Position numbers and translations under genes: made by a program. Shown here in pieces: positions 5,910 through 6,171 of a stretch of 6,171 bases of DNA. The stretch spans positions 1 through 6,171 of the forward strand of contig CAZTPJ010000126.1 of the NCBI GenBank assembly GCA_964614515.1, in the 5' to 3' direction. Within the stretch, counting starts at the first letter, position 1. The number at the start of each line of letters is the position of its first letter. The notes beneath the pieces are model-generated. The model was given only the letters and a program-made list of their open reading frames with translations. It did not search any database and was not told the origin of the DNA. This stretch comes from CAZTPJ01 sp964614515. GTDB taxonomy: Bacteria; Planctomycetota; Phycisphaerae; Phycisphaerales; UBA1924.

Positions 5910-6171
5910 AGTCTCGCTTAAAGTCATCATCGATTGGCACCCTGACCGTAGCCGGACTCGCTACACTCGGCATTGGTCCAGTCGCCAGTGGTGTGCCCGC
6001 CATCGCTGCGGCCAGCGAACCGATCACTCTGGTTCACGTCGCCACTTTCACCATGAGCAGTCACGACTACGTGCTAACCGCATGGGTCGAAAGTTGGGAG
6101 TCGTCGTCTGCCCAAGCGATGGACTCGGGTGAAAGGAAGCAGTCGTGCTACCCCGACTGCGACCAGTCCAC
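5906..6171 (+). CDS. putative secreted protein, 3' end beyond the window
   Basis: An open frame with no stop codon up to the window edge (88 complete codons). It starts with ATG overlapping the TGA of the S74 gene in the form ATGA (5906-5909), with a strong GGAGG six bases upstream, so translation is probably coupled to the fibre gene. The N-terminus MKSRLKSSSIGTLTVAGLAT and the following Ala-rich stretch form a signal peptide. Cleavage is likely near AIAAA (32-36), leaving a mature protein that begins SEPITLVHVATFTMSSHDYV. The visible mature part has two closely spaced cysteines near the edge (CYPDC). I do not recognise a family. It may be a surface partner, an anchoring protein or a second structural component of the fibre, but the sequence does not decide this. 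Confidence 0.75.
   Translation, partial: MKSRLKSSSIGTLTVAGLATLGIGPVASGVPAIAAASEPITLVHVATFTMSSHDYVLTAWVESWESSSAQAMDSGERKQSCYPDCDQS

Noticed and set aside
5854..6132. A 92-codon plus-strand frame at the window end
   Set aside because: It is in a different frame from the signal-peptide-bearing gene that starts at 5906 with a strong ribosome binding site, and it begins inside the fibre's coiled coil without one.

Overview
The window is GC-rich bacterial DNA. It holds the 3' end of a tRNA gene, an ECF-type sigma factor divergent from a membrane Ser/Thr protein kinase, and a two-gene unit for exported proteins led by a large S74-type fibre. The sigma factor has the N-terminal 'TTHWS' signature and extended length typical of planctomycete ECF sigma factors. 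The pairing with a transmembrane Hanks-type kinase and the signal-peptide-bearing 'tail fibre/S74' protein also fit Planctomycetota, possibly the Phycisphaerae. That placement is inference from family resemblance, as no marker gene for taxonomy is present.

Layout. Positions 1-52 are the 3' two thirds of a tRNA-Gly (anticodon CCC) cut by the window edge. Positions 53-571 contain no convincing gene but hold unusually ordered short repeats: two triplets of a 10-bp TGGACA unit sharing an exact 16-bp core, and one triplet of a 12-bp GTGCAAG unit. Such repeats beside a tRNA 3' end could be protein-binding sites of a past or neighbouring integrative element. Positions 572-1306 (minus) encode the sigma factor, followed by a hairpin that is fully paired only in the minus-strand transcript. 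A 115-bp divergent gap leads to the kinase (1422-3530, plus), which has an N-terminal kinase domain, one transmembrane helix and a large, probably extracytoplasmic C-terminal domain.

A GC hairpin follows the kinase, then a 270-bp spacer. Next is a 702-residue secreted protein (3801-5909) with a signal peptide, an N-terminal beta-sandwich-like domain, a repeat-rich shaft and a C-terminal S74 self-cleaving chaperone domain with an apparently intact Ser-Lys dyad. Its stop codon overlaps the ATG of a second secreted protein (5906 to the window end, incomplete), which suggests translational coupling.

A plausible reading is a signalling pair (kinase and sigma factor) next to a surface-fibre operon. 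Nothing in the sequence proves that the pair controls the operon. The most original points are the phased repeats next to the tRNA, the cellular (not phage) S74 fibre coupled to an unknown secreted partner, the unrecognised sensor half of the kinase, and a protein-like antisense reading frame over the fibre gene's leader.
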